DNA from: DASWOJ01 sp964242415
Lineage (GTDB): Bacteria; Pseudomonadota; Alphaproteobacteria; Acetobacterales; Acetobacteraceae
Direction: 5' to 3'
Length of the DNA: 64,000 nucleotides
NCBI GenBank assembly: GCA_964242415.1
Contig: CAXTAT010000031.1
Span: 1 to 64,000, forward strand
Made by a program: the position numbers and the translations under genes. Shown piece after piece: positions 35,444 through 43,063 of this stretch (within the stretch, counting starts at the first letter, position 1; each line of letters starts with the position of its first letter). The notes below the pieces were generated by a model that saw only the letters and a program-made list of their open reading frames with translations, was not told the DNA's origin and made no database searches.

Positions 35444-36190
35444 CTACGCCACGCTACGCCGTCGCAGGCCGGCCAGCGCGAGGAGGCCCGTCCCCAGCAG
35501 CAGCACCGCCGCCGGCTCCGATACCTGCAGGATCTGCGCGGCATTGTCGGCGATGGCCGGCTGGCCCGCGTTCCCGCCGGTGAACACTAGGCCCGGGTCG
35601 CCGGAGTTATAATCGGCCGGGTTGCTGCCGACGCCCTCGTTCAGCACCAGCGCCCCGGCTGTTCCGTTGGGCGCCGTCAGCGCGAGCGTGCCGGGGTTGT
35701 AGCCCACACCATAGAAGTTGTTGAACACCGCAGACCCCGGCTGCGCCACCGTCACCGGCGCCGTCGCCGCGGTCCAGTCACCAATGATGCCGGTGTTGCC
35801 ATTGCCCAGCGAGAAGAACCCCACACCGAAATGCGGCGTTCCTTGATAGCTGGGGCTGTTGGCGTCCGGACCCGAGAGGTCGAACAGCACCACGCCCTGG
35901 CCGTTTCCGGGATCGGCCGCCGAGGCCAGGACGCCGTAGGTCACGCCGCCCAGCGTCAGGCTGAACGACAGGGTGAGGAACTGCGCCGCCCCTGGCTCCA
36001 GCGTGGTGCTCACGGTGCTGTCGAACACCGCCTGCGCCACGAACGGGGTTGTCGTCCCCAGGGCCACGCCGTTCAGCGTGTCGGCCGGTTTGAAGAAGCC
36101 ATCATAGGTCAACTGGAAGATTTCAGCCCGCGCCGGGGCCGCCCCTGCCATCAGGACAGCCAGCGCCGCCCCCATCATGCCACGACCCAT
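35444..36190 (-). CDS. PEP-CTERM sorting-domain protein
   Basis: 248 residues: signal peptide (AALAVLMAGAAPARAE, cleavage near residue 22), a beta-rich secreted domain with YDGFFKPADTLNGVALGTTT, and a C-terminal sorting tail VSEPAAVLLLGTGLLALAGL ending RRRSVA. The tail has SEP in place of PEP, a known variant. Such proteins are processed by exosortase/EpsH and often linked to exopolysaccharide. No exosortase gene is in the window. The function of the passenger domain is unknown. Confidence 0.85.
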   Translation of the reverse strand: MGRGMMGAALAVLMAGAAPARAEIFQLTYDGFFKPADTLNGVALGTTTPFVAQAVFDSTVSTTLEPGAAQFLTLSFSLTLGGVTYGVLASAADPGNGQGVVLFDLSGPDANSPSYQGTPHFGVGFFSLGNGNTGIIGDWTAATAPVTVAQPGSAVFNNFYGVGYNPGTLALTAPNGTAGALVLNEGVGSNPADYNSGDPGLVFTGGNAGQPAIADNAAQILQVSEPAAVLLLGTGLLALAGLRRRSVA

Positions 36191-36344
36191 AACCCTGTCC
36201 CCGCCGATCTGCCCACAGTAACGCCAAGGGACTGAAGGAATTGTTAGAAAACGTCAGTGAGGCGGCAAGCGTACGTTGTTCCTTGCCCATCAGCACGTCC
36301 ATGCGCCGGATGCCCGGTGGCCGGGACAGCAGGGCAGCGCTGCG

Positions 36345-37395
36345 GGCCAGCATCATGGCTGGTTGGCTCGCGCTCGCGCACCCCGATCTGCTGGTGGCGG
36401 TAGTCGGACAGCGCCGGATAGGTCGCCAGGCAGGCGCACATGACGCTGCCCAGCGGACGGTGCGCCTGCAAGGAGCGGCCGGGCCGGAAGCTTGGCACCC
36501 CGTCAAAGTACGCCGTGCGCGCCGGGCTGTGCGCCTCCTGCGGCGGCGGGGTGATGCGCGCCATGGGCACGTAGGGGCTGGCGTCATGGGCCACGGCACC
36601 GAGGCGTTCCTGACGCATCGGTGCATAGCTGTGCCGGCTGCTCGAACCCGGCGGCGGTTGGCGCGCATGTAGGAAACGACCGCCGCGCGGGAGGCGTCCG
36701 GGTCGGCAGAAGTTGTCCAGCATCTGGTCAATGGCGGTGACCAGCGCCGGGCAGACCGGGGGCACGCCGACCTTGGCCGCGTAGCTGCCCAGCGCAGCGC
36801 CGCCTCGCTGAAGTAGGTGTCCGCGAGCGGGCTGCGCTTGGCATGGCCAAAAGAAGCCCAGCGTCGGGCTGCCGCCGGCCGTTTCCAGCGCGGTCTCGGC
36901 AACGCGGCTGGAGCTGCTGACGGTCTGCTTCACTGCCTCGCGCAGCACAGTGGCCTTTTCGATGCCCTTGATGGCAACCAGGAAGCTGCCGGCGTTGGCC
37001 TGCGCGAAAGCCGTATCGGTTGCGAGGACGGAGTCCTGCGTGGCGCCGGTGTGGTTGTCCCGCTTCGGCCCTGCACCCCCAGCACTTCGACCGCCAGGCC
37101 GCGGTGCGTGCTGACGCTGTCCGAAAGCCGCTCTCCGGGTTCCTGCGCCAGCCGCATCAGCACCGGGCAACGGGCGGGTTAAGCCAGTAGGCTCTGGCGC
37201 AGGAACTTTGGCAGGCCATCCACCACCTGCATTTCACCCGTCAGCAGCCCTCTGCTTTTGGCGTGCGAGGCGCAAACGGTCTCGCCGTCGCGGTCGGCAA
37301 CCGTCATCGCGTCGCCCTCCATGATGGCGATGATGCCTTGGATGATCGCACCCTCGGTCGGCAGAATGGTCTCGAGTGCGTCAGTGCAGGGAGCG
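36345..37395 (-). pseudogene. Degraded catalase-family (SrpA-like) gene
   Basis: Pieces of one protein appear in order on this strand in shifting frames. N-terminal: ETILPTEGAIIQGIIAIMEG and SRGLLTGEMQVVDGLPKFLR, ending at an early TAA. Next: VLMRLAQEPGERLSDSVSTH and RGLAVEVLGVQG. Then DSVLATDTAFAQANAGSFLV and AIKGIEKATVLREAVKQTV, then LADTYFSEAALR/GSYAAKVGVPPVCPALV, DASPYVPMARI, and LGSVMCACLATYPALSDYRH. These match the heme-dependent catalase-family proteins of about 350 residues (RLxxxPGERLxDxVSTxRG, ATYPALSDYR). At least three frame changes and one stop separate them, so the gene is dead. Parent function: hydroperoxide or fatty-acid-type heme catalysis. Confidence 0.78.
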
Positions 37396-37467
37396 CGTCA
37401 TGTCAGTCCCAAAGCGTTGGCATGGGCGAACACCAACGCACGGCCTGAGGTGCCGCGGTTCAAAGCT

Positions 37468-37668
37468 TTACCAGGCAGCAGCCACTTGCAGGTGGCGCGT
37501 CATGGGCGCGTCGGTCATCAACATATCGACCGACTCGCGTTGCAACGATGCCAGCGTGGCCGCGCCTGACTGCGCCTCGATCATGTCCCAGCCGCCATCG
37601 GCCCACACCTTCGACGCCAAGGCGCAGCCCGCTGCCTCGTCTCCGACCAGCAAGGCCCGACGAATCAT
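37468..37668 (-). pseudogene. Truncated response-regulator receiver domain
   Basis: 66 codons: MIRRALLVGDEAAGCALASK, then WDMIEAQSGAATLASLQRES and VDMLMTDAPM. These correspond to strands 1-3 of a CheY-like receiver, including the DE acidic pair and the phospho-accepting aspartate (TDAPM). The rest of the domain and any output domain are absent; the frame ends 9 residues later. It adjoins the catalase-family remnant, so this whole stretch is decaying. Confidence 0.55.
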
Positions 37669-37761
37669 CCGATCGCCCGTTACGCCCCAGCCGACGCAGC
37701 GCATGGGCGGAGACGGACTCCGTGCCAACGATCCATCCCCGCGTGGCGTTTAGCTATGCGA

Positions 37762-37962
37762 TTAATGCCACGACTGCGGATATCTGCGGTGCCGCATCTG
37801 CGGTGGGATTGGGGTGCCCATCGGGTCACCGTCAGGCGGCATCTCAAGCGGCGGGAGATCGTCGGGCGCCGGGTCGTTGACGGGAGTGGGGTATTCCGGC
37901 AGGTCCGGCGGCATGCCGGGCTGGGTCGGCGGAATGGTGGGTTCCGGCATTTGCGCGTGCAT
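37762..37962 (-). CDS. Small proline-rich protein
   Basis: 66 residues, rich in Pro, Asp and Glu (TIPPTQPGMPPDLPEYPTPV, APDDLPPLEMPPDGDPMG), with no signal peptide. A strong AGGAGG lies about 8 bases upstream of the ATG. Similar short proline-rich proteins are common in alphaproteobacteria; function is unknown. The start at 37962 is favoured over an upstream frame by the ribosome-binding site. Confidence 0.65.
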   Translation of the reverse strand: MHAQMPEPTIPPTQPGMPPDLPEYPTPVNDPAPDDLPPLEMPPDGDPMGTPIPPQMRHRRYPQSWH

Positions 37963-38056
37963 TGCTGTGCCTCCTGCGGGCCCGACATGGACCGCATGGA
38001 TGGAACGGCTCATCGCTGCGGCGGTTGCGGCACGCGCTGACGATCCCCGGACGCAA

Positions 38057-38086
38057 GACGCCGGCCCTTGGGTAAGGGCCGGCGTC
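38057..38086 (-). terminator. Likely terminator of the RTX-like gene
   Basis: Thirteen-base perfect stem GACGCCGGCCCTT/AAGGGCCGGCGTC with loop GGGT, about 55 bases after the minus-strand stop at 38141. Confidence 0.7.
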
Positions 38087-38140
38087 GGTTGCAGGGCTCG
38101 GACCTCCTGCCGGGAGGGGGTGGCGGCGGAGGTGGGTTGG

Positions 38141-39376
38141 CTAGACGAAGCTGCTGCTGGTCAGGTTGGTGACGCCGATGAAGTTGACCTTGGTGCCGTC
38201 CGACAGCACCAGGCTGGTGCTTGCGCCGACGGTGGCCTTGGCGAGGTCGGCCGTGGCCTCGGCGACCGACCCGGCGGCGAAGCCCTGCAGCGTGACCTTC
38301 TCGGCTGCATTGAAGCCGCCGATGTTCACGGTGCCGCCGCCGCCGGCAACGATGGCAATCAGGTCCTGGCCAGGACCGCCGTTGACGCTGACGGTGCCGG
38401 GGGCGCCGATGATGAAGGCGTCGGCGCCGTTGCCGCCCTGCAGGGTGGCGCTGCCGGTGACCTTGGAGCCAAGGCCATAGAACACGTTGTTGGCGCTGCT
38501 GTTGGCGCCGGTCAGCGTTTCATTGCCAGCGCCGGCAATGAGCGTGGTGCTGGCGAAACCTCTGGCCGTGAGCAGGTCGCCGCTGCCGCCGCCGAACAGG
38601 GTGCTGCCCCCCGAGCCAGCGCCGCCGTTGATGACGTTGTTGCCGCCGAGGCCGCCGGCCACGATGCCGCCGCCGGTGCCCAAGGTGATGGTGTCGCTGC
38701 CAGTGCCGGCATAGACGGTCGCCACGCCGGTGCCGCCGACGAAGTTCAGGTTCTCGCTGTTCGGCGCGATGCCGACGTTGCCTGAGCCGACTTCGGTCGC
38801 GGTGATGGTGCTGCCGGCGCTGGCGGTGGTGCTGCCGATGACGAAGTCGGTCGAACCGCTCAGGCTGATGGTGTCGTTGCCGCGGACGCCGATCAGGTTG
38901 ACCCCGCCGCCGGCGCTGATGGTGTTGGCGCCGGACTGGGCCAGGATGATGTCGTTGCCGGCGCCGGTAGTGATGCTGAACCCACTGCCGCCGATGGTGG
39001 GCGTGGCGATGAAGTTGGCGCCGTCGCCGGCGATGATGGTGCCGCTGCCGCCGCCGGTGTTGTAGATCAGCCCGCCATTGTCGGCGAGGACCTGCTGGTT
39101 CTGGGTCCCGTTGCCGAAGCCGATCTCAGCGCCGCCGCTGGTGAAGATGACAGTCGAGATGGCCGGGCCGAGCACGGTCGTCTGGTTGGCGACGGTCTGC
39201 ACGAACAGGCCGGTGCCTGTCGGCGGGCTCTGGTTGGGCGCGGCGACCTCGGACAAGGTTCCGTTGATCAGCGCGGCGGTGATGGCCGCCCCGAGCGTCG
39301 CCTGGGCAAAGGCGTCGTTGGAGCCAACGTTCAAGGTGATCTGCGGAAAACCGGTGCCGCCCGTAATCGTTGCCAT
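38141..39376 (-). CDS. RTX-like beta-roll repeat protein, probably type I secreted
   Basis: 411 residues, acidic and rich in Gly, Ala, Ser, Thr and Asn, without Cys and without an N-terminal signal peptide. Degenerate calcium-binding nonapeptide repeats (GGxGxDxxx) occur as GAGNDIILAQ, RGNDTISLSG, GTGSDTITLG and GGNGADAFIIGAPG. The C-terminus ends FIGVTNLTSSSFV, an uncleaved, hydroxylated tail typical of type I secretion substrates. No ABC exporter, membrane-fusion or TolC gene is adjacent. Such proteins in Acetobacteraceae may be surface or matrix proteins. The gene is divergent from the RepA module across an AT-rich spacer. Confidence 0.8.
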   Translation of the reverse strand: MATITGGTGFPQITLNVGSNDAFAQATLGAAITAALINGTLSEVAAPNQSPPTGTGLFVQTVANQTTVLGPAISTVIFTSGGAEIGFGNGTQNQQVLADNGGLIYNTGGGSGTIIAGDGANFIATPTIGGSGFSITTGAGNDIILAQSGANTISAGGGVNLIGVRGNDTISLSGSTDFVIGSTTASAGSTITATEVGSGNVGIAPNSENLNFVGGTGVATVYAGTGSDTITLGTGGGIVAGGLGGNNVINGGAGSGGSTLFGGGSGDLLTARGFASTTLIAGAGNETLTGANSSANNVFYGLGSKVTGSATLQGGNGADAFIIGAPGTVSVNGGPGQDLIAIVAGGGGTVNIGGFNAAEKVTLQGFAAGSVAEATADLAKATVGASTSLVLSDGTKVNFIGVTNLTSSSFV

Positions 39377-39718
39377 ATGTTTACCTCTTGGGATTGACCC
39401 GGCCGGACGCTACCCGAGCGATGCAGGCACTGCAGCCGGAGGGCAAGCCGTTAGTTTCCAGAAACCAGTTAGCTGTCCTTGTGCGCGACGTCAAACGGCA
39501 ATGCAGCCACAGGTTGAGTCCACCCAATGCTAGGCCCCTTGCAATGCCGAAACGTGTCTGTAGTGCCACAGGCGAGGCACAAGAAAGTAACAGTATTCTA
39601 ACAATTGGCAACAATTGTTAACACGAGCCTTTGGGCAGCGAAAGGCTCGGGCAGCTTGACGGGGCTATCGTAGGAAAACTAACTTATGATCTTATGGGAA
39701 CATAAGGGGAACTTACCG
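39377..39718. promoter_or_regulatory. AT-rich divergent spacer with several palindromes
   Basis: No gene is supported. Around 39580-39720 the DNA is far richer in A and T than its surroundings. It holds the palindrome AACAATTGTT (about 39610), a hairpin CGAGCCTTT/AAAGGCTCG at 39624-39649, and CTTATGGGAACATAAG at 39691-39706. It separates the RTX gene (minus) from the plus-strand module and probably carries both promoters. Confidence 0.6.
39691..39706 (+). promoter_or_regulatory. Candidate operator overlapping a ribosome-binding site
   Basis: CTTATGGGAACATAAG is a perfect six-base inverted repeat with spacer GGAA. Another CTTATG lies 8 bases before it. The right arm runs into AAGGGGAA, the presumed ribosome-binding site of the ATG at 39719, so a bound repressor or the RNA hairpin could control the module. 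Confidence 0.45.
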
Positions 39719-39970
39719 ATGCCCGCCATGCTGCTCTCCCAGGCCGCGCCTTCGCTCTCCCAGGCTGCGCCTTCCCGTGCCGTTCCTTCCCATGCCTTGG
39801 CGCCCGCCCATCCCGTCCAGCCGCATCCCGTCATCTATGTCGTCCGCGGCAGGCCAGGCCCGCATGACCGGCCCTGCCTGCCGCCGGGCCATCCCGACAC
39901 CTGGGGCCGCATCACGGAGGGCACCGTGCTCGACAGCGCGCCCTACCCGTTCCCAATCTTCTGCACCTAG
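39719..39970 (+). CDS. Hypothetical protein at the head of the RepA-like module
   Basis: 83 residues. The first part is built from tandem LSQAAPS-type repeats (encoded by 18-base direct repeats). The second half, VIYVVRGRPGPHDRPCLPPG and HPDTWGRITEGTVLDSAPYP, looks like a real folded segment. AAGGGGAA lies about 7 bases before the ATG. No family is recognised. It precedes the RepA-like ATPase on the same strand by 84 bases. Confidence 0.5.
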   Translation: MPAMLLSQAAPSLSQAAPSRAVPSHALAPAHPVQPHPVIYVVRGRPGPHDRPCLPPGHPDTWGRITEGTVLDSAPYPFPIFCT

Positions 39971-40054
39971 GGGCGTGGCCATGCCTGCTCCTGGTCCTGG
40001 CCCGGCGCTTCCTGAAGGCGCCTGGCGACCCCCGTGCGCCCCGCCGGAGCTGGC

Positions 40055-41290
40055 ATGACCGCCGGGCCGTCGAACCATCCGCGCCTGGCCGCTGCGGACG
40101 CTCCCCTGCCGGACCCGGAGAGCATCGCGCCACGGGAGTGGCTGCTGGGCGCCCGGCTGGAGCGCGGCTGCATTAGCCTGCTCGCGGCGCCGGGGGGCGC
40201 CGGGGCGTCGGCGCTGGCCCTCGCCATGGCTGCCAGCCTGGCCAGCGGGAGGGACCTGCTGAACGAGACGGTGCACCACAGCGTCCCCGCCTGGGTGCTG
40301 AGCCTGGATGAGCCGGCCGATGCGGTGAACCGGCGCCTGGCCGCGCTCATGCGGCATCACCGCATCGAGAAGCAGGAGCTGCACGGGCGGCTGTTCCTGG
40401 GCGAGGGCTGGCGGTTGGTGATGGCGAGCGCACGGTTTGGCGGCGTTCAGCATCCCGACCGGAACGCCCTCCTGTCCGAGGTGCTGGCGCGGCAGATTGG
40501 GCTGATCGTCGTGGACCCGTTCATCATGCCGCGGAAGCTGGACGGGACCAGCGTCATGCACATGGACCTCGCGGCCGCCGCCTGGACCCGCGTGGCCGAG
40601 GCTGCCCGGTGCGCGGTGCTGCTGGTGCATCCCGTCCGCAAGGCGTCGCCGTGGGACGACCTGTTCGGGATGGAGGCGGCGTGCAGCGCAAGGCCGCTGG
40701 CCGACGCCGCCAGCAGCGCCGGGCTGCTGTCCGGGATGCGGGCGGAGGAGGCGGAGCGGCTGGGCGTCTCGGCGGGCGAGCGTTGCGCGTATGCGCGGCT
40801 GGATGACGCCAAGTGGGGCCTTGCGCCCCCTGCTGTCCAAGCCCGGTGGTTCCGGATACAGCGGGTGGCGCTGGGCAACGGCACGGACCTGTATCCGCTC
40901 GGAGACCAGGTGGAGGTCATCACCCCCTGGACGCCGGCCAGCCTGTGGGCCGGGCACAGCATCCGCCTGCTGAACCAGGTGCTGGACAAGCTGGCCGAGG
41001 GGCCGCAGCCCGGTCAGCTTTATGGCCGGACCCGACGGGGCAGGGCTGCGGGGACCTGGGCGGGCTGGGTGGTGGGGGACATGCTGCACGTCACCGCCGC
41101 GCAGGCTGCGATGATGATCGACGCCTGGCTGGACAGCCGGCTGCTGGTCCCGGCCCGGTGGCGCGATGGCGGGCGCAGCCGGGCCGGCCTGGCCGTTGAC
41201 GGCAGCCGCCGCCCGCGGGAGCCGGCCCTGGTTCCAGCCGCGCCCTTTCAAGCCACGCCCTTTCAAGCCGGGAAGGATTTTTCCGTATGA
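40055..41290 (+). CDS. RepA-like RecA-fold ATPase (AAA_25 type), plasmid/phage replication-like
   Basis: 411 residues. The N-terminal RecA-like core opens PREWLLGARLERGCISLLAA with a Walker A variant PGGAGASALALAMA (about residues 43-56; the usual GKT is replaced by GAS). It continues with VPAWVLSLDEPADAVNRRLA and Walker B IGLIVVDPFIM. This is the pattern of RepA/DnaB-like hexameric helicases (RSF1010 RepA) of plasmids, phages and satellites. The missing lysine would impair standard ATP hydrolysis unless compensated. The C-terminal region (about 300-411) is unassigned and ends in short tandem repeats. GGAGC precedes ATG 40055. Its stop overlaps the next start by 4 bases (ATGA). Confidence 0.8.
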   Translation: MTAGPSNHPRLAAADAPLPDPESIAPREWLLGARLERGCISLLAAPGGAGASALALAMAASLASGRDLLNETVHHSVPAWVLSLDEPADAVNRRLAALMRHHRIEKQELHGRLFLGEGWRLVMASARFGGVQHPDRNALLSEVLARQIGLIVVDPFIMPRKLDGTSVMHMDLAAAAWTRVAEAARCAVLLVHPVRKASPWDDLFGMEAACSARPLADAASSAGLLSGMRAEEAERLGVSAGERCAYARLDDAKWGLAPPAVQARWFRIQRVALGNGTDLYPLGDQVEVITPWTPASLWAGHSIRLLNQVLDKLAEGPQPGQLYGRTRRGRAAGTWAGWVVGDMLHVTAAQAAMMIDAWLDSRLLVPARWRDGGRSRAGLAVDGSRRPREPALVPAAPFQATPFQAGKDFSV

Positions 41291-42165
41291 GCAACGTCCA
41301 CAGGTTGTCCACAGCGGTGGGTGGGGATGCCGCCACGGAGGTGGTGGCGCCGACTGGTGCGGGCGTTGACGGCTTGGTGGCGACCGGCTCGCCGGTTTCC
41401 CCCTATGCGACGGGCCTGGACGGGTCAGTCGGCGGGTCAGACCCGGCTGGGGATGCAGGCCGCATGCGGGTGGCAGGCGAGGCTGAGGGGTCGCTTGCAG
41501 GGATCAATTCACAGATTATTCCACAGGCTTCTGCGTCTGGCGGGGTCCATGGCGGGATTTCTGGCGCGGCTGGGCGCGCGGCTGGGCGCATGATTGTGGG
41601 CGCAGTCCGGGGCGCGAACCCGCACACGCCCGATGGCCTGCCTGCCACGCCGGCCTGGGTGCAGGTGCTGCTGGAGGAAGCAGGGGCCACGCTGCTCGCC
41701 CTGCCGCACACCGGCTATACGACGCGGCTGCGTCAGGGCGGGTTGGAGTGGGTGCGGGATGCGGTGGCGCTGGCGCCGGGGTCGGGGGACGGCCGGGTGC
41801 GGCCAGCGGCTCCGTCGGGTGCAATGATCGACCGGATGGACCAGGTGCTGGCATGGGTGTCGTTGATTCCGGATGGCAAGCAGGTCCTGCGGCGGGTGGT
41901 GGGCGCCCGCGCGCTGGTGCATCCGCTGACGGGGCGGCACCTGTTCGCGTGGCGCCGCCTGGGCACGGCTTTGGGCGCGGACCACAAGGCGGTGCAGCGC
42001 TGGCACGCGCAGGGTTTGGACATCATCACCCGGGCGCTTAATGCTCCCCTTGGACGGATGCGGGGTGAAGGGGGTCGTGCGGCGGGGTTGCAGGCCCTGA
42101 GCCGACTTGCGCAGCCTGGCGCACAGATGACCGTTGGCGGAGCCAGGCTGCACAAGCCTGCTTAG
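41287..42165 (+). CDS. DUF6362-like protein (phage/mobile-element type)
   Basis: 292 residues. The first 115 or so are low-complexity Gly/Ala/Val-rich sequence without a recognised fold. The C-terminal part matches the DUF6362 pattern: AWVQVLLEEAGATLLALPHT, AMIDRMDQVLAWVSLIPDGK, VVGARALVHPLTGRHLFAWR and GADHKAVQRWHAQGLDIITR, a helix-turn-helix-like ending. The domain is common in phages and prophage-like regions; a DNA-binding role is inferred. It is translationally coupled to the RepA-like ATPase by an ATGA overlap. The early codons include TTGTCCACA, a near match to a DnaA box. Confidence 0.7.
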   Translation: MSNVHRLSTAVGGDAATEVVAPTGAGVDGLVATGSPVSPYATGLDGSVGGSDPAGDAGRMRVAGEAEGSLAGINSQIIPQASASGGVHGGISGAAGRAAGRMIVGAVRGANPHTPDGLPATPAWVQVLLEEAGATLLALPHTGYTTRLRQGGLEWVRDAVALAPGSGDGRVRPAAPSGAMIDRMDQVLAWVSLIPDGKQVLRRVVGARALVHPLTGRHLFAWRRLGTALGADHKAVQRWHAQGLDIITRALNAPLGRMRGEGGRAAGLQALSRLAQPGAQMTVGGARLHKPA

Positions 42166-42414
42166 GTTGCATCCCTGCGCAAACCTGAAGAGGTTTGCTT
42201 AGCCCGCCGGTCCCGGTAACGCGCGGGACTGGGGCTTGCCGGTCTTTGGCTGCAATGCCTACGGTCTCCGGGAGGCGTGTACGGCTCCGCACAAAGCAAG
42301 CATCACCTTCCCGCAATTGAGGGATGCAGAAAGGGGTGACCTGGGTCACACTCTTGCCATCGCCAGCCTGGCAAAGTGTGCTCACGGCTCAAGACGGGCC
42401 GGACGGAGGACCCC

Positions 42415-42939
42415 ATGCCAGCTCCCCAGCCGAAGCCAGCCGTGCTTGCGCGCATCCTCGATGCTGACGCGCGCATCGTCTGCCTCCCGCTACCGTCGGC
42501 CCGGCTTCCGAGGCCCTCGGGTGACCCGCACCTGCACGGCAGCCGTGTGCTGGCGTTTCCTGGCCGAACGGAACGCTTGGGCTTTTCGGCCCTAACCAGC
42601 CCGGCTGCACCCAATCCGGGCGCATGCGACTCCACCACGCCGTGCTTCACCACAGCCGACCGCCTGGCGCTGGCGGATTGGCAGAACTGCGGCGCCTCCG
42701 GCTATGCCCGAGTGGTGATCGAGGACGGCCGGCCCGGCACCCTGCCAGACTGCGGCGCCTATGCCCTGGTTTACCGCTTCGGTGCGTCCTGGGCGTGCTG
42801 GGGCTTGACCCGGCGCCCCGGTGCCGCGCCTAGCATCATGGCCTGGCGCTGCTCGACCGGGGCCACCCTCGGTCTGTATGCGGCGATGGACGAGGCTCTG
42901 CGCGCCCTGCCGTTTGCAGGCCGGGACAGCACTCCGTGA
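42415..42939 (+). CDS. Hypothetical protein downstream of the RepA-like module
   Basis: 174 residues with GGAGGA 5-10 bases before the ATG. A conserved-looking C-terminal part holds several aromatics and cysteines: DWQNCGASGYARVVIEDGRP, CGAYALVYRFGASWACWGLT, then TLGLYAAMDEALRALPF. The N-terminal half is Pro/Leu/Arg-rich. No family is recognised. It may belong to the same mobile module as the two genes upstream, from which it is separated by 249 bases without obvious features. Confidence 0.6.
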   Translation: MPAPQPKPAVLARILDADARIVCLPLPSARLPRPSGDPHLHGSRVLAFPGRTERLGFSALTSPAAPNPGACDSTTPCFTTADRLALADWQNCGASGYARVVIEDGRPGTLPDCGAYALVYRFGASWACWGLTRRPGAAPSIMAWRCSTGATLGLYAAMDEALRALPFAGRDSTP

Positions 42940-43063
42940 AGGATATGCCCGGCGACATCCCGTGCCGGAAAAATGTCATGCCGCTGTCATGGTAACGGGT
43001 GCGTGAACGGCGGTCGAAGCCCGTATGAAGCGCGGCAGTTCTCAACTGCCGGATTTACCAAGC

